A DNA stretch of 64,000 nt from Janthinobacterium sp. LM6 (GCF_002002885.1 NZ_CP019510.1:2976001-3040000), one strand, 5' to 3'; positions 26,009 to 35,762 are shown, counted from the stretch's first letter. Made by a program: numbers and translations. Notes: generated by a model not told the origin, from the sequence alone.

Positions 26009-26185
26009 ATGAAAATCAAGGCTGTTTTCTGTGTTGGCGCGGTATCCCTGCTGGCCTTTCTGCCCGTATCGCAAGCGGCCCAGCCTGGCGAGGCGCTCGC
26101 TGCGGCGGCACCGCTTGCGAAAGGCGTGGCGCTGTATCCGCAAGAAGGCAATATCCCACCGTTCCGCGGGTCCGGGTCCAAGTAA
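26009..26185 (+). CDS. Small secreted peptide (58 residues)
   Basis: ATG 26009 is preceded by GAGGA at good spacing. The peptide begins MKIKAVF with a hydrophobic core and a cleavage-like VSQAAQ, giving a mature piece of about 35 residues ending IPPFRGSGSK. No family is recognised. It lies between the divergent LodA-like gene and the response-regulator gene, 78 bases ahead of the latter, so it could be co-transcribed with the two-component system and act as its signal or target. That is inference. The gene is short, but the signal peptide and ribosome-binding site argue that it is real. Confidence 0.6.
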   Translation: MKIKAVFCVGAVSLLAFLPVSQAAQPGEALAAAAPLAKGVALYPQEGNIPPFRGSGSK

Positions 26186-26262
26186 GGCCGCCGCGGCGGC
26201 CCATGCGGCGCGGCGCCGGTCAAGGTAAGATAGTGGCTTTTTCAAGACTTTGAGAGGCCCGC

Positions 26263-26928
26263 GTGCGCGTGTTGCTGGTGGAAGACGATCCGATGATCGG
26301 GGAAAGCCTGGTCGAGGGCTTGCGCGGCGAGTGCTATGCCGTGGACTGGGTGCGCGATGGCCACGATGCGGAGCTGGCGCTGGCCGGCTTCGCCTACGAT
26401 TTGATGCTGCTGGACCTGGGCTTGCCCGGCAAGCAGGGCATGGACGTGCTGCGCGCCATGCGCGCGCGGGGCGCCGAGTTGCCCGTGCTGATCATCACGG
26501 CGCGCGACGGCACGCCGGCCCGCGTGGAAGGGCTCGACAGCGGCGCCGACGATTACCTGGTCAAACCGTTCGACCTCGACGAGCTGCTGGCGCGCATCCG
26601 CGCGCTGCTGCGCCGCCGCGTCAGCCGTTCGCGCTCCGTCATCGAGCATGGCGCGCTGATCCTCGACCTGGCCAGCCACGACGTCACGTTCGAGGGCGAG
26701 CTGATCAAGCTGCCGCCGCGCGAGTTTTCCGTGCTGCGCGCCTTGCTCGACCATCCGGGCAAGGTGGTGTCGAAGCGCCAGCTGAGCGAAAAGCTGTACG
26801 GCTGGGATAGCGAAGTGGAAAGCAATACCGTCGACGTGTACGTGTACCAGCTGCGCAAGAAGCTCGGCGCGGACGCCATCCAGACCGTGCGCGGCGTGGG
26901 TTACAAGATGCGGGTGGCATCTTGCTGA
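26263..26928 (+). CDS. OmpR/QseB-type response regulator
   Basis: The 221-residue protein has a receiver domain with acidic DD at 8-9, phospho-acceptor Asp51 (LLDLGLPG) and Lys101 (YLVKPFD). A winged-helix OmpR-type DNA-binding domain follows, with LPPREFSVLRALL, NTVDVYVYQLRKKLG and VRGVGYKMR. The GTG start at 26263 is preceded by GAGAG. It overlaps the sensor kinase gene by 7 bases. QseB, TctD and PmrA-like regulators share this architecture; the regulon is unknown, but the nearest candidates are the secreted peptide and the divergent quinoprotein operon. Confidence 0.92.
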   Translation: MRVLLVEDDPMIGESLVEGLRGECYAVDWVRDGHDAELALAGFAYDLMLLDLGLPGKQGMDVLRAMRARGAELPVLIITARDGTPARVEGLDSGADDYLVKPFDLDELLARIRALLRRRVSRSRSVIEHGALILDLASHDVTFEGELIKLPPREFSVLRALLDHPGKVVSKRQLSEKLYGWDSEVESNTVDVYVYQLRKKLGADAIQTVRGVGYKMRVASC

Positions 26929-28232
26929 CCATCCGCCGCCAGTTATTGCTCGGTCTGCTGGCCGCCACCCTGCTGTGCGTGCTGGGCGCCGGCATTTCGT
27001 TGTTCCGTTCGCTGCTGGAAGAAACCAATGAGCTGGCCGACTTGCAGCTGCGCCAGCTGGCCGTGGCCTTGCCCGACGAGTTCGAGCCGCAGGCGGGCCT
27101 GGCCGCCGCGCAAGAGCCGGAAGAAGCGTTCGTGCTGCAGGCGTGGGACGAGGAGGGCCAGCCCTTGCCCGTCCTGCAGGACCAGCCGGCACTGCCGCGC
27201 TATGCGCTGGCCGGCTTCGCCGATGTCGAGCTGCACGGCGAGAACTGGCGCCTGTACGGCGAAACGCGGCGCGGCCGCTACGTGCAGGTGGCGCAGGCGC
27301 AGGCCGTGCGCGACCAGCTGGCCTGGCGGATGACCATGCGGGCCGGCGCGCCCCTGCTGGTGTTCGCGCTGATCCTGGCGCTGCTGATCGTCGCCGTGGT
27401 AGGGCGCGCGCTGGCGCCCCTGCACCGGCTGGCCGAATCCGTGGCGGGCCGTTCGCCTGACGCCCTGACGCCGCTGGCGGCCGACGACATGCCGCCCGAA
27501 CTGCGGCCCGTGGCGCTGGCGTTGAATAGCCTGATGGGGCAGTTCGAGGCGGCGCTGACGGCGCAGCGCACCTTTGTCGCCGATGCCGCGCATGAATTGC
27601 GCTCGCCGCTGACGGCATTGAAACTGCAGCTGCAGGTGGCCGAGCGGGCCGGCAGCGAGGAAGAACGCCGCGTGGCGCTGGCGCGGCTGCACGAACGGCT
27701 GGACCGCAGCACGCATCTCGTGCGCCAGTTGCTGAGCCTGGCGCGCCATGAAGCGGCGCTCACGGCCAGCCAGCTGCACACGGTCGACCTGGGACAATTG
27801 CTGGAAGCGGCCGTGGGCGACCACAGCGCGCTGGCCGACAGCCGCGCCATCGACCTGGGCGTGGTGGAAGCGCCGTCGGCCAGGGTGCTGGTGCAGGCCG
27901 ATCCCGACGGCTTGCAAGTGTTGCTGAACAACTTGATCGACAATGCCTTGCGTTACACGCAGCAGGGCGGCAGGGTCGACTTGCAGGCGGCGGTGGAAGA
28001 GGGCAGGCCCTTGCTGCGCGTGTCCGACAACGGCCCCGGCGTGCCGCGCCAGCACCATGCGCGCCTGTTCGACCGCTTCTTCCGTCCCGACGGCAACGAC
28101 GCCTGGGGCTGCGGCCTGGGCCTGTCCATCGTGCGCCACATCGCCGAGCACCACCAGGCCGACATCGCGCTGGCCGACGGCGAGGCGGGGCGGGGCTTGC
28201 AGGTGACGGTACGTTTTCCGCAGGCGGCCTGA
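26922..28232 (+). CDS. QseC-like sensor histidine kinase
   Basis: The 436-residue membrane kinase starts with TTG inside the regulator gene. TM1 spans about 8-28, a periplasmic sensor domain of about 110 residues follows, and TM2 lies at about 140-162. A HAMP-like linker precedes the H box ADAAHELRSPLTAL, with His224 as the phosphorylation site. The ATP-binding part has the N box LIDNALRYT and SDNGPGVP, then GCGLGLSIVRHIAEHH. The periplasmic sensor is short, and its ligand cannot be read from sequence. It is translationally coupled to the response regulator. Confidence 0.92.
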   Translation: MLTIRRQLLLGLLAATLLCVLGAGISLFRSLLEETNELADLQLRQLAVALPDEFEPQAGLAAAQEPEEAFVLQAWDEEGQPLPVLQDQPALPRYALAGFADVELHGENWRLYGETRRGRYVQVAQAQAVRDQLAWRMTMRAGAPLLVFALILALLIVAVVGRALAPLHRLAESVAGRSPDALTPLAADDMPPELRPVALALNSLMGQFEAALTAQRTFVADAAHELRSPLTALKLQLQVAERAGSEEERRVALARLHERLDRSTHLVRQLLSLARHEAALTASQLHTVDLGQLLEAAVGDHSALADSRAIDLGVVEAPSARVLVQADPDGLQVLLNNLIDNALRYTQQGGRVDLQAAVEEGRPLLRVSDNGPGVPRQHHARLFDRFFRPDGNDAWGCGLGLSIVRHIAEHHQADIALADGEAGRGLQVTVRFPQAA

Positions 28233-28300
28233 ACGGTCAAAAAATAGATGTCGATCGGTATGACATCAGTGCTCAACACGCTAAAAATGAAGTACCTGCT

Positions 28301-31300
28301 CTAGCCCATAGCATTGTCCAGTGCGGTCTCTAGCCTTTTGCGGCTACTGGCTCGAACGTGATGCATACCAAGTCGTTTGGCCATCGCCATCACAGCATTG
28401 TCGCCAGAGCAACCTTCGCCGGTAATCAGTTGGGCGAGGGAGATCAGTTCCGCCATGCAAATTTCGTCCACGCTGCGTCCGCCGTTCCCGTTGTGGCTGA
28501 ATATAATAGGACGCTCAGGTTCTCGGTCCCGTGCCCAGAAGAACATGCCGACGTCTTCCTCTGTGAATTTCAGACACGAAAGCGCTATCGAGGAGACGCG
28601 CTCCTGAATGCGCGCCCCGGTACGCTGCCAACCGTGCGCCCGTGCGATCCTGCGTGCCAGTACGGTGTCGCGTGATGGCCCATCGAGATCAACGATCTGC
28701 TCAATCATCTCTCGAAGATGGCCATCGTAGGATGCTTCAAAAAAAGCGTCGGCGTTCACGTCGCCTACCACTGCAGGGTCAGTCATTTCAAATTGCCGGG
28801 TGATCGGTGAGTCAATACCCTGACCGACGACAAAGCGTGAGGCGTATTGGATATCAAGAGCGGGCCTTGTTAATTCGATCATTTTTGTAGGTAGCATCGT
28901 TTCTGCTTGTGTCTTGGTTAGGATTTCCTTTGCCTCAGCCTCGGTCGCCTCGCGCTCCGCCACCTTGCTGCGCCTTTGCCTGCTGAACTCCAGCAAGCGC
29001 TCTAATGCAGCATGCGTCTTTTCAAGTGTACCTGCCCGGTCTATCCACCAGTCAGTAGACCAGATACGCACGATTTCCCACCCTAAACCGCGCAATACGT
29101 GCTCACGTAACATGTCCCGGTCGCGCGCCGTTGCCGAGCGGTGGTAGGTGGCGCCGTCGCACTCGACTCCGCACAGGTAGATGCCAGGCGCATCGGGATG
29201 CACCACGCCTAAGTCCACCCGGAAAGACGACGCACCGATTTGGGTATGCACCTGCCAGCCGCGAGAGGCAAGTGCTGCGGCGACTGATTCTTCAAATGGA
29301 CTGTCGAAGCCACCCAGGCTACCTTTGGTCACCTCGGCCAGTGCGTGGGGGCCACGTTCGGCAAACTCCAAAAAGTGTTTGAGGTCTCGCACTCCAGCGG
29401 CCTGCGTGCGAGACAGGTCGAACTGCTCCGGCTTCAGACTAGAAAATACTCTCAACTCCTGGCGCGCACGCGTGATCGCGACATTCAGCCGACGCTCGCC
29501 GCCATCGCGGTTCATCGGACCAAAGTTCATCGAGACAGCGCCCGCCAGGTCTGGACCATAGGTAATCGAGAAATAAATGATATCGCGCTCGTCACCCTGC
29601 ACCGATTCCAGGTTTTTGATAAACAGCGGTTCGAGTTCTGTCTCCGAAAAATATGGTTCCAGAGATGGGTCCTTCCGGCGTTCTTCGTCAAGCAAGTCTT
29701 CGATCAGGTTCATCTGTTCGGTATTGAAGGTGACAACGCCGATTGTCAGTTTCGATTCCTGGAAGTTTGGCGCGCGCAGCTTTGCAACGATATCGGCCAC
29801 CAGTTCCTTCGCTTCGCGTTTGTTGATGCGCGCGCCACCTTTCTCGTACACGCCATCTACGTGATGGAAGCTGACGGCACGGTCGTCGGCGACCGGCGAT
29901 GGGAATGTTACCAGGCCACCGCCATAGTAACGATGGTTGGAAAATGCGATCAGGGATTCGTGGCGGCTGCGATAGTGCCAGGCCAGATTCATTGTCGGCA
30001 GGTTCGCCCCCATGCATTCGTCGAGAATACTTTCCAGATCGCCTTCGACATCCGCGTCATGGTCCGACGATTCGGCGCGATCAAAAAACGCGGTGGGTGG
30101 CAACTGTTTGGGATCACCTACCATCACTACCTGCTTGCCGCGCGCCATGGCGCCTATCGCATCCCATACTGGAATTTGCGATGCTTCGTCGAACACCACT
30201 AGATCAAATGCACTGGCATCGGTTGCCAGATACTGGGCAATCGATAACGGACTCATTAACAGACATGGCGCCAGCTTGCCCAGTACCGAGGGAATCTTTT
30301 GTATCAGCTCGCGCAACGGCATGTGCTGCTTCTTTTTGTTGATTTCATGACGCAAATCGCCCCATTCCGATTGGCGCGTAACTTCCTCGGAGCGCGGCAT
30401 GCCGGCGCACAGCGAGGCGCGCACCCATGCGCGCGTGACGTCCGTAAATTGTCGGTCAAGTGCGCGGAAGTCCCCGATCCGTTTTTCATGTTCGACAGAA
30501 ACGAAGTTGCGGATGACGGTTTCGTTGTCGACAGCCTGATTGAGCCACCAGCGGCTGTAATTGGTTTCAAATGCGCGCAGTGCTTCCGCCGGTTGCACCG
30601 TGCCGGTCTCCATTGCGTCGACCAGCGACGCCAGCGACAATGACAGCGCTTCTGTGCGCACCTTGCGCCACGCGCACCATGCTTTCAGGCGTGGTTCTCC
30701 GGCAACGATCTGTTTGCAGCAGGTGATCAGCTCGTTTAATGGCAGCTCGTTGAACTGCATGGCTACACCTTCGCTGAATGTGCCGACGGTGGCAAGATTG
30801 GCGAGTACGGGCTGCAGGGCGTCATGCGCGGTGCGATACTGAGCGCCAGCACTGGCTAGTACACCGGACGGTGCAAGTAGTGCGTTGCCTTCAATCATCA
30901 ATTGTTCAAATGCCTGACGTAGCACGCCAGCGTCTTCGATTGTCTCGGCCAGGTTGGCAATTGCCACTGTAAGTACCGAATAAAAGGTTGCTACGCTGTC
31001 GATGTCGTCTGCGCGTGTTTGCAGGCCAGCCCAAGTGCCGCCAGTTGAGGCGCGCAGATAATCAAAGGCGCGCAGCTTTTCTTCAAGGATGGCGCGCTGG
31101 CGCACATGTTGGTAATCAGTCGCCAGCGCCGGGCCACAGTCTGACGTCGCGACCTCCGCGTGCTCGCCTTGCAGTGCGCCAGCGTCCTGCACAGTGCGCA
31201 AGGCAAGCGCGAAGCGCATGGCTGCTGCCAACAGATGTGGACGTGTCACCTGGCCATTCCACAGTCCACCTGTCTCTGCGTTCAGCGGCTGCATGTCGGC

Positions 31301-34300
31301 GATCTCGGTATTGAGCGCGCGCAGTTGCCGCAAGGGCTCTAACTCCAGAGCTAGCAACTTGCCACATCGCCCGTTCTCGATGATGTCAAATCCCTGGTCA
31401 TCCCAGGCTTCCTGTCGGCGCGCCTGCCCCAGCACATGCTGCAAGCGCAGCGCTGCCTGAACAAATTCAGGGCGCGTCTTCAAGCCCGCCCAGACGCCTT
31501 CGCTTACCGGACCCATTTCTACCTTGTCGATTGCGGACCGCAATTCGCGGATACGTACCAGCAAAGGCAGGTCGCGTGTGACATCGGTATTGCCGTCGCC
31601 GGTCACGCAGTCGGTCAGTACTTTGGAGATCTGGCGCTTGCGCATCCACGACAAGGGCCATGTACTGCGTTCTGCTTCGACCCAGCCACGTTGAAGCTGG
31701 TGCACATTTAGTGCGTCAACCTGTTCGCCATACTGCACTGAAAGGCTGCTTGTACTCGCGGCCAGATCGTCGAGCAGTTTCAATCCTTTCTCTAACTCGG
31801 TCAGTATATCGTCAGACCAAGGTTGGCCCAGTAGTGACATCACGCGGTCACGCTCGTCGAGCAGCGCCAGCGCTTTTTTGCATCGGGCGACGACGGACTC
31901 GTTCCATGCAGGACGGATGCGCGCATTCAGTTCACGATGCTGGAGCAACAGTTGGTGCCCTTCTCGTAGATCAGCCAGAAGCTCGCGCGCCTCAGGCCGA
32001 AACACGAAGCCCCATTGACGGCCAAAGGCATCAGGCAGCGCCTGCGACAGATCTGCTACTGCCAGGCGCGCGCGACGGCCAGTCGGCAAGCCCGCAAGAC
32101 TAGTTGCATTTTCAAAATTCGTGATGGCCAATTGTAGTTCTTCAGCTGCTGGCACCACCGCTCTGGTTGCGCTGATGAATGCCTGTTGCCAGGAAGGTGT
32201 CCACTCCGCTTGCCTGACTGCCATCAGCGGTCCCTTGAGCAATTCGCTGGCGCCAACCGCCTCGGCATTGACCTGCAGACGGACACTCAAATCGCGCATC
32301 GCCTCAAGCTGGGTATGGTCATGCGCATTGGCATCGGCCCAGGAAAGATCGAGTTTAGGTACATCTTCGCCATCGACCACTATGCCGATCGCCTTGTAAA
32401 TTGTTAGGCCATTGGGATGTCGATGGTGCAGTCGAGCGACATATTGGTTCAATTCATCGCGCAGTCGCTTCAACTTGACCGCCTGAGCGTTCCATTCTTC
32501 GGGATTGACTTCGCCTTGAGCCTCCCAAGCTTTCTGCAGCTGGGTGATCACATCGAGCTTGCGTGCCTTGTTCGAGTGCAGTTCTAGACAAAACTCACCC
32601 AAACCCACTTCGCGCAAGCGCCGGTACACGACGTCAAGCGCTGCGACCTTCTCCGATACAAACAACACTCGCTTTCCCTCGGCCAGACACTGGGCGATCA
32701 GGTTGGCAATGGTCTGGCTCTTGCCCGTACCAGGTGGCCCGATCAGTACAAAATTTTTGCCCTTGGCCCCAGCCATGACTGCAGAGAGTTGTGACGAGTC
32801 GGCAGGAAGCGGACAGAATGTCTTGTCAGGAGAAAATTGCGCATCGAGTTCTTTCGGCGGCGGAAACGCTACCGTGGACGGATAGGGTTCGCGCGGACTG
32901 TCGATCAAGTGGCGTACGACGGGGTTCTGGCGCAATTGATCCGTTCGCTGGGTTAGGTCAACCCACATCAGATATTTGGCGAACGAGAACGACGCTAGTA
33001 CCACTTCGTCTGACACTTCCCAGCCCTTGATGTCTCGCACGGCATGAGAAACGGTACGCCAGATCAGCGCGACATCAAGTCCAGCGGCATCCTGCGGCAA
33101 CTTGCCATCCATGACACCCAGGTTGAGATGGAAGTCTTGCCGCAGCATCTCGATCAGCGTCGGATTAAAGCGCGGTTCGTCTTCATGCAGGCACAAGGTA
33201 AAGCCGGAGCGCGCGCTCTTGCGCTGCAGCGACACTGGAATAAGAATCAACGGCGCCTTGCACTTCTGTCCCGCTTTGTCATCGCGCGTCCAGTTCAAAA
33301 AGCCCAGTGCCAGGAACAGCGTGTTGGCTCCCCCCTCTTGCAATACCGTGCGGGCACTACGATAGAGATCGACGAGTCGGGTCTCCAGCTCCAGTTCGTT
33401 CACGTTGACGAATACCTCGCGCCGTTTCAGCGCATCGAGGGCGTGCTCGCGACGTACATCTTCACGTGCGCGCTGTTCGTGTACTGCCTGGTTACGTGGA
33501 TCTTGCCCATCCATAAGATCCGGTCTTGGTAGCAAGCGTATCGGCGCACCGTTGGACAGCACATCCTCCAGCAAGCCTGGTTCCGGTGCGTCGATCCTGA
33601 GGGATTTTTTGCCGCTTTTGAAATTGAGAAGATTGTTCCGCAGCGATAGGTCAAGCAATTTACGTTGCCATCGGGCCAGCCTGTCGTTCGGATCGAATCC
33701 TGGAGGCTCGGTCGTCACCCCGTAGTCCGGCAAATCAGGTGCACCATCGTCAAACGTGGTGGCGGTTGCTTTCATCGCACTATCGGTGGGTGGAAGGATG
33801 ACCTGGCTTGCACCGCTGGCAAGCGGTTTGATCCGTTGCATGCGGGCACGCCGTATATCAACCACCAGCTCGAATTGTTCTTCGACCTGTTCGGCGATCT
33901 GATTGGCTGCTAGATCGGTTGCATACGTAAAGGATGGCGCCGGCCGCGAGGTAATCAGTGTTGTTTCGAACAGGATCAGTTCTTTCAACCGGATGCGTTT
34001 GCGGATGGCCGTCACGTCATCGACAACTACTGTGGAAAATTCTTCCTGGCGTAGCCATACGCCAGCGAACGCGTGACCCTTCGTGAATACCACAATAGGA
34101 TTCAAGCCCGCCTGCTCCAGCGCAGAGCAAAACATCAGCGTCAGGTCGAGGCAGGTGGCAATGCGGGCGTCCATCACCTGCGCCGCACTGCGTACCTTCT
34201 GGCCTCGGTGCTCGAAACTGGCTGGCGGCAGTGCGTAGTCCAATCCCAGCCCTGCCACGGCTGTCCACAGAGCCGAGGTCAGTTCCCATGCTCGTTTTGC

Positions 34301-34858
34301 CCCCCCCTGATAGCCATCCAGCGCCGGGCTTTTTCCCGCCTGTCGCAATACCTCGGCGACTTGCTTGAGCAACCGGTCAATTGCCGGCTCATTTGGTTGG
34401 ATGAATGCCGCTACGAGGTCGGGGAGGTGGGATAGTCCTCCCCACTGGTTACGCGGCAACAGCTCAACCTTGCGCTCTTCTGTCGCTAGTACACGCTCCG
34501 GGGACGAGCCGGCCTTGCCAACCAGTGTCAATGTAATTGTCGAGGTCTCAGCCTCGGTCAATTTGCCCAGTACGATGCCATCCAGCTGAACATCGCAGTC
34601 CCTGATGTCGTAGTTGGACTTCGCCTGACAGGCATCTATCAACCAGGTCTTCGATTTCAAAAACGGAGGAAATGATTCTAGGCGCAACCGCAAGTCGGTG
34701 ATCTCTCCATTACCGTCATTGATAATGGCCAGTTCACGTAGCAGAGGAATGGAGTTCTGGAAGTCTGCTAGGTTCAGCTTGCTGGCATTTGAGATGCGAA
34801 TTGCGTACTCAGGTGCCGCTTTGACGGGCTGTTCCGCCAGGTCTTCTACTTGTTCCAA
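28301..34858 (-). CDS. Giant helicase-nuclease: transglutaminase-like domain, DUF4011, SF1 helicase, MTES_1575 REase, DUF3320
   Basis: The 2,185-residue protein uses a TTG start with GGGGA just upstream. An N-terminal part has a transglutaminase-like set: Cys236 (TCLDLT), His262 (GHAFAG) and Asp280. The DUF4011 hallmark RWQRKLLDLSLRNNLLNF spans 396-413. SF1 helicase motifs are split by a long insert: Walker A GPPGTGKS (707-714), DEAS (1557-1560), GDPKQLPPT, then NVAITRARQE near 1790. A REase-like fold follows with FRVDLG (Asp1882) and VECDGATYH (Glu1899), then DUF3320 near 2010-2080. Such COG1112-type proteins occur as solitary genes in defence islands; an anti-phage or DNA-processing role is likely but not proven. 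Base composition is clearly less GC-rich than both flanks, suggesting transfer. Confidence 0.88.
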   Translation of the reverse strand: MEQVEDLAEQPVKAAPEYAIRISNASKLNLADFQNSIPLLRELAIINDGNGEITDLRLRLESFPPFLKSKTWLIDACQAKSNYDIRDCDVQLDGIVLGKLTEAETSTITLTLVGKAGSSPERVLATEERKVELLPRNQWGGLSHLPDLVAAFIQPNEPAIDRLLKQVAEVLRQAGKSPALDGYQGGAKRAWELTSALWTAVAGLGLDYALPPASFEHRGQKVRSAAQVMDARIATCLDLTLMFCSALEQAGLNPIVVFTKGHAFAGVWLRQEEFSTVVVDDVTAIRKRIRLKELILFETTLITSRPAPSFTYATDLAANQIAEQVEEQFELVVDIRRARMQRIKPLASGASQVILPPTDSAMKATATTFDDGAPDLPDYGVTTEPPGFDPNDRLARWQRKLLDLSLRNNLLNFKSGKKSLRIDAPEPGLLEDVLSNGAPIRLLPRPDLMDGQDPRNQAVHEQRAREDVRREHALDALKRREVFVNVNELELETRLVDLYRSARTVLQEGGANTLFLALGFLNWTRDDKAGQKCKAPLILIPVSLQRKSARSGFTLCLHEDEPRFNPTLIEMLRQDFHLNLGVMDGKLPQDAAGLDVALIWRTVSHAVRDIKGWEVSDEVVLASFSFAKYLMWVDLTQRTDQLRQNPVVRHLIDSPREPYPSTVAFPPPKELDAQFSPDKTFCPLPADSSQLSAVMAGAKGKNFVLIGPPGTGKSQTIANLIAQCLAEGKRVLFVSEKVAALDVVYRRLREVGLGEFCLELHSNKARKLDVITQLQKAWEAQGEVNPEEWNAQAVKLKRLRDELNQYVARLHHRHPNGLTIYKAIGIVVDGEDVPKLDLSWADANAHDHTQLEAMRDLSVRLQVNAEAVGASELLKGPLMAVRQAEWTPSWQQAFISATRAVVPAAEELQLAITNFENATSLAGLPTGRRARLAVADLSQALPDAFGRQWGFVFRPEARELLADLREGHQLLLQHRELNARIRPAWNESVVARCKKALALLDERDRVMSLLGQPWSDDILTELEKGLKLLDDLAASTSSLSVQYGEQVDALNVHQLQRGWVEAERSTWPLSWMRKRQISKVLTDCVTGDGNTDVTRDLPLLVRIRELRSAIDKVEMGPVSEGVWAGLKTRPEFVQAALRLQHVLGQARRQEAWDDQGFDIIENGRCGKLLALELEPLRQLRALNTEIADMQPLNAETGGLWNGQVTRPHLLAAAMRFALALRTVQDAGALQGEHAEVATSDCGPALATDYQHVRQRAILEEKLRAFDYLRASTGGTWAGLQTRADDIDSVATFYSVLTVAIANLAETIEDAGVLRQAFEQLMIEGNALLAPSGVLASAGAQYRTAHDALQPVLANLATVGTFSEGVAMQFNELPLNELITCCKQIVAGEPRLKAWCAWRKVRTEALSLSLASLVDAMETGTVQPAEALRAFETNYSRWWLNQAVDNETVIRNFVSVEHEKRIGDFRALDRQFTDVTRAWVRASLCAGMPRSEEVTRQSEWGDLRHEINKKKQHMPLRELIQKIPSVLGKLAPCLLMSPLSIAQYLATDASAFDLVVFDEASQIPVWDAIGAMARGKQVVMVGDPKQLPPTAFFDRAESSDHDADVEGDLESILDECMGANLPTMNLAWHYRSRHESLIAFSNHRYYGGGLVTFPSPVADDRAVSFHHVDGVYEKGGARINKREAKELVADIVAKLRAPNFQESKLTIGVVTFNTEQMNLIEDLLDEERRKDPSLEPYFSETELEPLFIKNLESVQGDERDIIYFSITYGPDLAGAVSMNFGPMNRDGGERRLNVAITRARQELRVFSSLKPEQFDLSRTQAAGVRDLKHFLEFAERGPHALAEVTKGSLGGFDSPFEESVAAALASRGWQVHTQIGASSFRVDLGVVHPDAPGIYLCGVECDGATYHRSATARDRDMLREHVLRGLGWEIVRIWSTDWWIDRAGTLEKTHAALERLLEFSRQRRSKVAEREATEAEAKEILTKTQAETMLPTKMIELTRPALDIQYASRFVVGQGIDSPITRQFEMTDPAVVGDVNADAFFEASYDGHLREMIEQIVDLDGPSRDTVLARRIARAHGWQRTGARIQERVSSIALSCLKFTEEDVGMFFWARDREPERPIIFSHNGNGGRSVDEICMAELISLAQLITGEGCSGDNAVMAMAKRLGMHHVRASSRKRLETALDNAMG

Positions 34859-35066
34859 TTACTTCCCCGTTAATGAATTCAATGAATTTTGTGTCTATTT
34901 TTGCAAATTAATTTGCTATAGAGATATTCATCGAATGACATTAACACATGGAGGGAGACAATTACTCACCAAATCTCACTTCAATGAGATTCGGTTCCGT
35001 TAGAGTGTTCTTACAGCGACTTGTCCGTGCTGCGTGGCCAAGTTAATCAAGGGTATGGGTGAGTCG
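34859..35066. promoter_or_regulatory. AT-rich upstream region of the helicase-nuclease gene with a 14-bp palindrome
   Basis: The perfect palindrome GCAAATTAATTTGC occupies 34903-34916, about 45 bases upstream of the helicase start, where an operator or promoter would lie. The rest is AT-rich without an open frame. No att site, tRNA or direct repeat bounding the gene was recognised. Confidence 0.45.
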
Positions 35067-35073
35067 CCATGAA

Positions 35074-35105
35074 AAAAGCGGATGCCGGCGAGGGCATCCG
35101 CTTTT
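35074..35105 (-). terminator. Rho-independent terminator of the nitroreductase gene
   Basis: A 13-bp perfect stem (35074-35086 with 35093-35105, core AGCGGATGCC) with a 6-base loop is followed on the minus strand by a T run (A tract at 35072-35077 on the plus strand). It lies about 20 bases past the nitroreductase stop. Confidence 0.85.
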
Positions 35106-35123
35106 CCATCACGGGCGAGGCGC

Positions 35124-35762
35124 TTACGCCAGCTCGGTGATGAATTGCTCGCGCGCAGGGCGCACTTTTTTCAAGTCCACCAGCCAGTCGCCTTCGTCGG
35201 CGCGGTAGCCCAGCGGCAACATGACGACGGAACGCAGGCCTTTTTCGCGCAAGTTCAGGATTTCATCGACCTTGGCCGGATCAAAACCTTCCATCGGCGT
35301 CGAATCGACTTGTTCCTGTGCCGCGGCGATCAGGGCCGTGCCCACGCCGATGTAAGCCTGGCGCGCCGCGTGCTGGTAGTTGGTTTCCGCATCGCGCTGC
35401 GGATACGTGGCCAGGATTTGCTGGCGGTACGCTTCCCAGCCTTCATTCTTGAAGCCGCGCACCTCGTTGACCAGGTCGAAACGCGCGTTGATGCGTTCCA
35501 CCGTGTAATTGTCCCAGGCGGCAAACACCAGCAGGTGCGAGGCGTCTGTCACCTGGCCCTGGTTCCACGCATGCGGCTTGATCTGCTCGCGCAGGGCCGG
35601 ATTCGTCACGACGAAGACTTCGTAAGGATGCAGTCCGCTGGAGCTGGCCGTCAGGCGCACGGCTTCCAGGATGCGCTCGACCTTGTCTTGCGGCACCGTT
35701 TTCGTCGGGTCCATTTTCTTGGTGGCGTAGCGCCATTGCAGTGTTTCGAGCAGTGCGGACAT
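35124..35762 (-). CDS. NAD(P)H-dependent nitroreductase-family oxidoreductase
   Basis: The protein has 212 residues from ATG 35762, chosen because AAAGGGA lies just upstream; the in-frame ATG at 35777 has no signal. RYATKKMDPTK opens the FMN-binding site, with LTASSSGLHPYEVFVV, and GVGTALIAAAQEQVDSTPMEGFDP, VVMLPLGYRADEGDW near the end, as in NfsB-like enzymes. Expected role: reduction of quinones or nitro compounds using FMN, in the cytoplasm. Single gene with its own terminator. Confidence 0.9.
   Translation of the reverse strand: MSALLETLQWRYATKKMDPTKTVPQDKVERILEAVRLTASSSGLHPYEVFVVTNPALREQIKPHAWNQGQVTDASHLLVFAAWDNYTVERINARFDLVNEVRGFKNEGWEAYRQQILATYPQRDAETNYQHAARQAYIGVGTALIAAAQEQVDSTPMEGFDPAKVDEILNLREKGLRSVVMLPLGYRADEGDWLVDLKKVRPAREQFITELA

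Noticed and set aside
28301..34858. Reading the helicase gene as two or more genes because of the long gap between Walker A and the DEAS motif
   Set aside because: The frame is continuous without stops or internal ribosome-binding signals. Large inserts between helicase motifs are usual in this COG1112-like class.
34859..35066. Possible tRNA or attachment site flanking the helicase gene
   Set aside because: No cloverleaf or direct repeat pair could be found by eye on either side.
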